DNA from: Flexivirga meconopsidis
GTDB taxonomy: Bacteria; Actinomycetota; Actinomycetes; Actinomycetales; Dermatophilaceae
Assembly: GCF_026162425.1 (NCBI RefSeq)
Contig: NZ_JAOBQJ010000001.1
Location: 186,001 to 250,000 of the forward strand
DNA: 64,000 nt
Direction: 5' to 3'
Shown here: positions 63,896-64,000 of the stretch, one piece after another
Layout: every line of letters starts with the position of its first letter
Numbering within the stretch: the stretch's first letter is position 1
Program-made: the position numbers and the translations under genes
The notes under the pieces: generated by a model
What the model was told of the DNA's origin: nothing
Seen by the model: the letters and a program-made list of their open reading frames with translations, nothing else
Database searches by the model: none

Positions 63896-64000
63896 GCGAT
63901 CTGTCCTACTTCCAGTCGGTCACTATCGGCGCCCTGCAGGGCGTCACCGAACTCTTCCCGGTCTCCAGCCTCGGCCACTCGATCCTCGTGCCGGCCTGGA
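63892..64000 (+). CDS. uppP: Undecaprenyl-diphosphate phosphatase, N-terminal fragment
   Basis: The first 36 residues ([36 protein letters not shown], partial) carry the BacA/UppP signature [18 protein letters not shown], with the conserved Glu and Ser residues. UppP recycles undecaprenyl diphosphate for peptidoglycan synthesis and gives bacitracin resistance. The gene runs past the window end. Confidence 0.9.
   Translation, partial: [36 protein letters not shown]

Overview
This window is the chromosomal replication-origin region of a high-GC Gram-positive bacterium (Actinomycetota, most likely order Micrococcales). Supporting signs are the divergent rpmH-rnpA-yidD-yidC and dnaA-dnaN order, recF-dciA-gyrB-gyrA, a DUF3566 gene followed by tRNA-Ile, a DLW-39 peptide gene and tRNA-Ala, and the crgA / pabA / pknB-pknA-pbpA-rodA-PP2C-fhaB-fhaA cluster. 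GTG starts are frequent and TANNNT boxes lying 6-8 nt before a start codon (leaderless genes) are common. Family-level placement (Dermacoccaceae or Intrasporangiaceae-like) is only my guess from style and gene order.

Layout. 1-1326: ribosomal protein L34 / RNase P operon on the minus strand and the rpmH-dnaA intergenic region. 1327-4590: dnaA, oriC with many DnaA boxes, dnaN. 4609-10186: accessory insert (SDR oxidoreductase with divergent MarR, gnd, DUF3422 protein, methyltransferase, membrane-anchored esterase). 10284-18829: recF, dciA, a secreted-tail membrane protein, gyrB, gyrA, DUF3566; a striking 10-site repeat array lies before gyrB and a parS-like site lies between gyrB and gyrA. 18948-19286: tRNA-Ile(GAT), DLW-39 peptide, tRNA-Ala(TGC). 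19496-30380: accessory genes (MMPL exporter with TetR, ECF42 sigma factor with DGPF protein, TetR/PAP2, OhrR/OsmC peroxide defence, GH25 lysozyme). 29235-32572: a compact leaderless operon of ATP-grasp ligase, S51-type peptidase/amidotransferase-like protein and Fes-like esterase, for which I know no described pathway. 32650-38954: SOS-boxed dinB, membrane proteins, cyclophilin, rhomboid protease, a duplicated DnaA-box locus, crgA, DUF881 and pabA. 38960-47616: seven-gene minus-strand operon (PfkB kinase, ABC transporter, glycerophosphodiesterase, inositol-monophosphatase-like) divergent from deoR and a GH4 glycosidase. 47642-56346: Ser/Thr kinase and cell-wall growth cluster. 56560-64000: tRNA-Leu(CAG), GNAT, WYL regulator with a divergent UvrA-like protein, a convergent response regulator and histidine kinase, a COG4705 membrane protein and the start of uppP.

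How the genes fit together. The core holds replication initiation (dnaA, dnaN, oriC), loading and recombination (dciA, recF), supercoiling (gyrBA), a candidate partition site (parS) and the growth and septation signalling module (pknAB, fhaAB, PP2C, pbpA, rodA, crgA). The accessory segments each pair a regulator with its probable target, and several show an inverted repeat over the promoter. Two genome-scale sequence signals stand out: the heptamer GTATGNC, far commoner than composition predicts, and the 19-bp-period ACTTGTC array upstream of gyrB.
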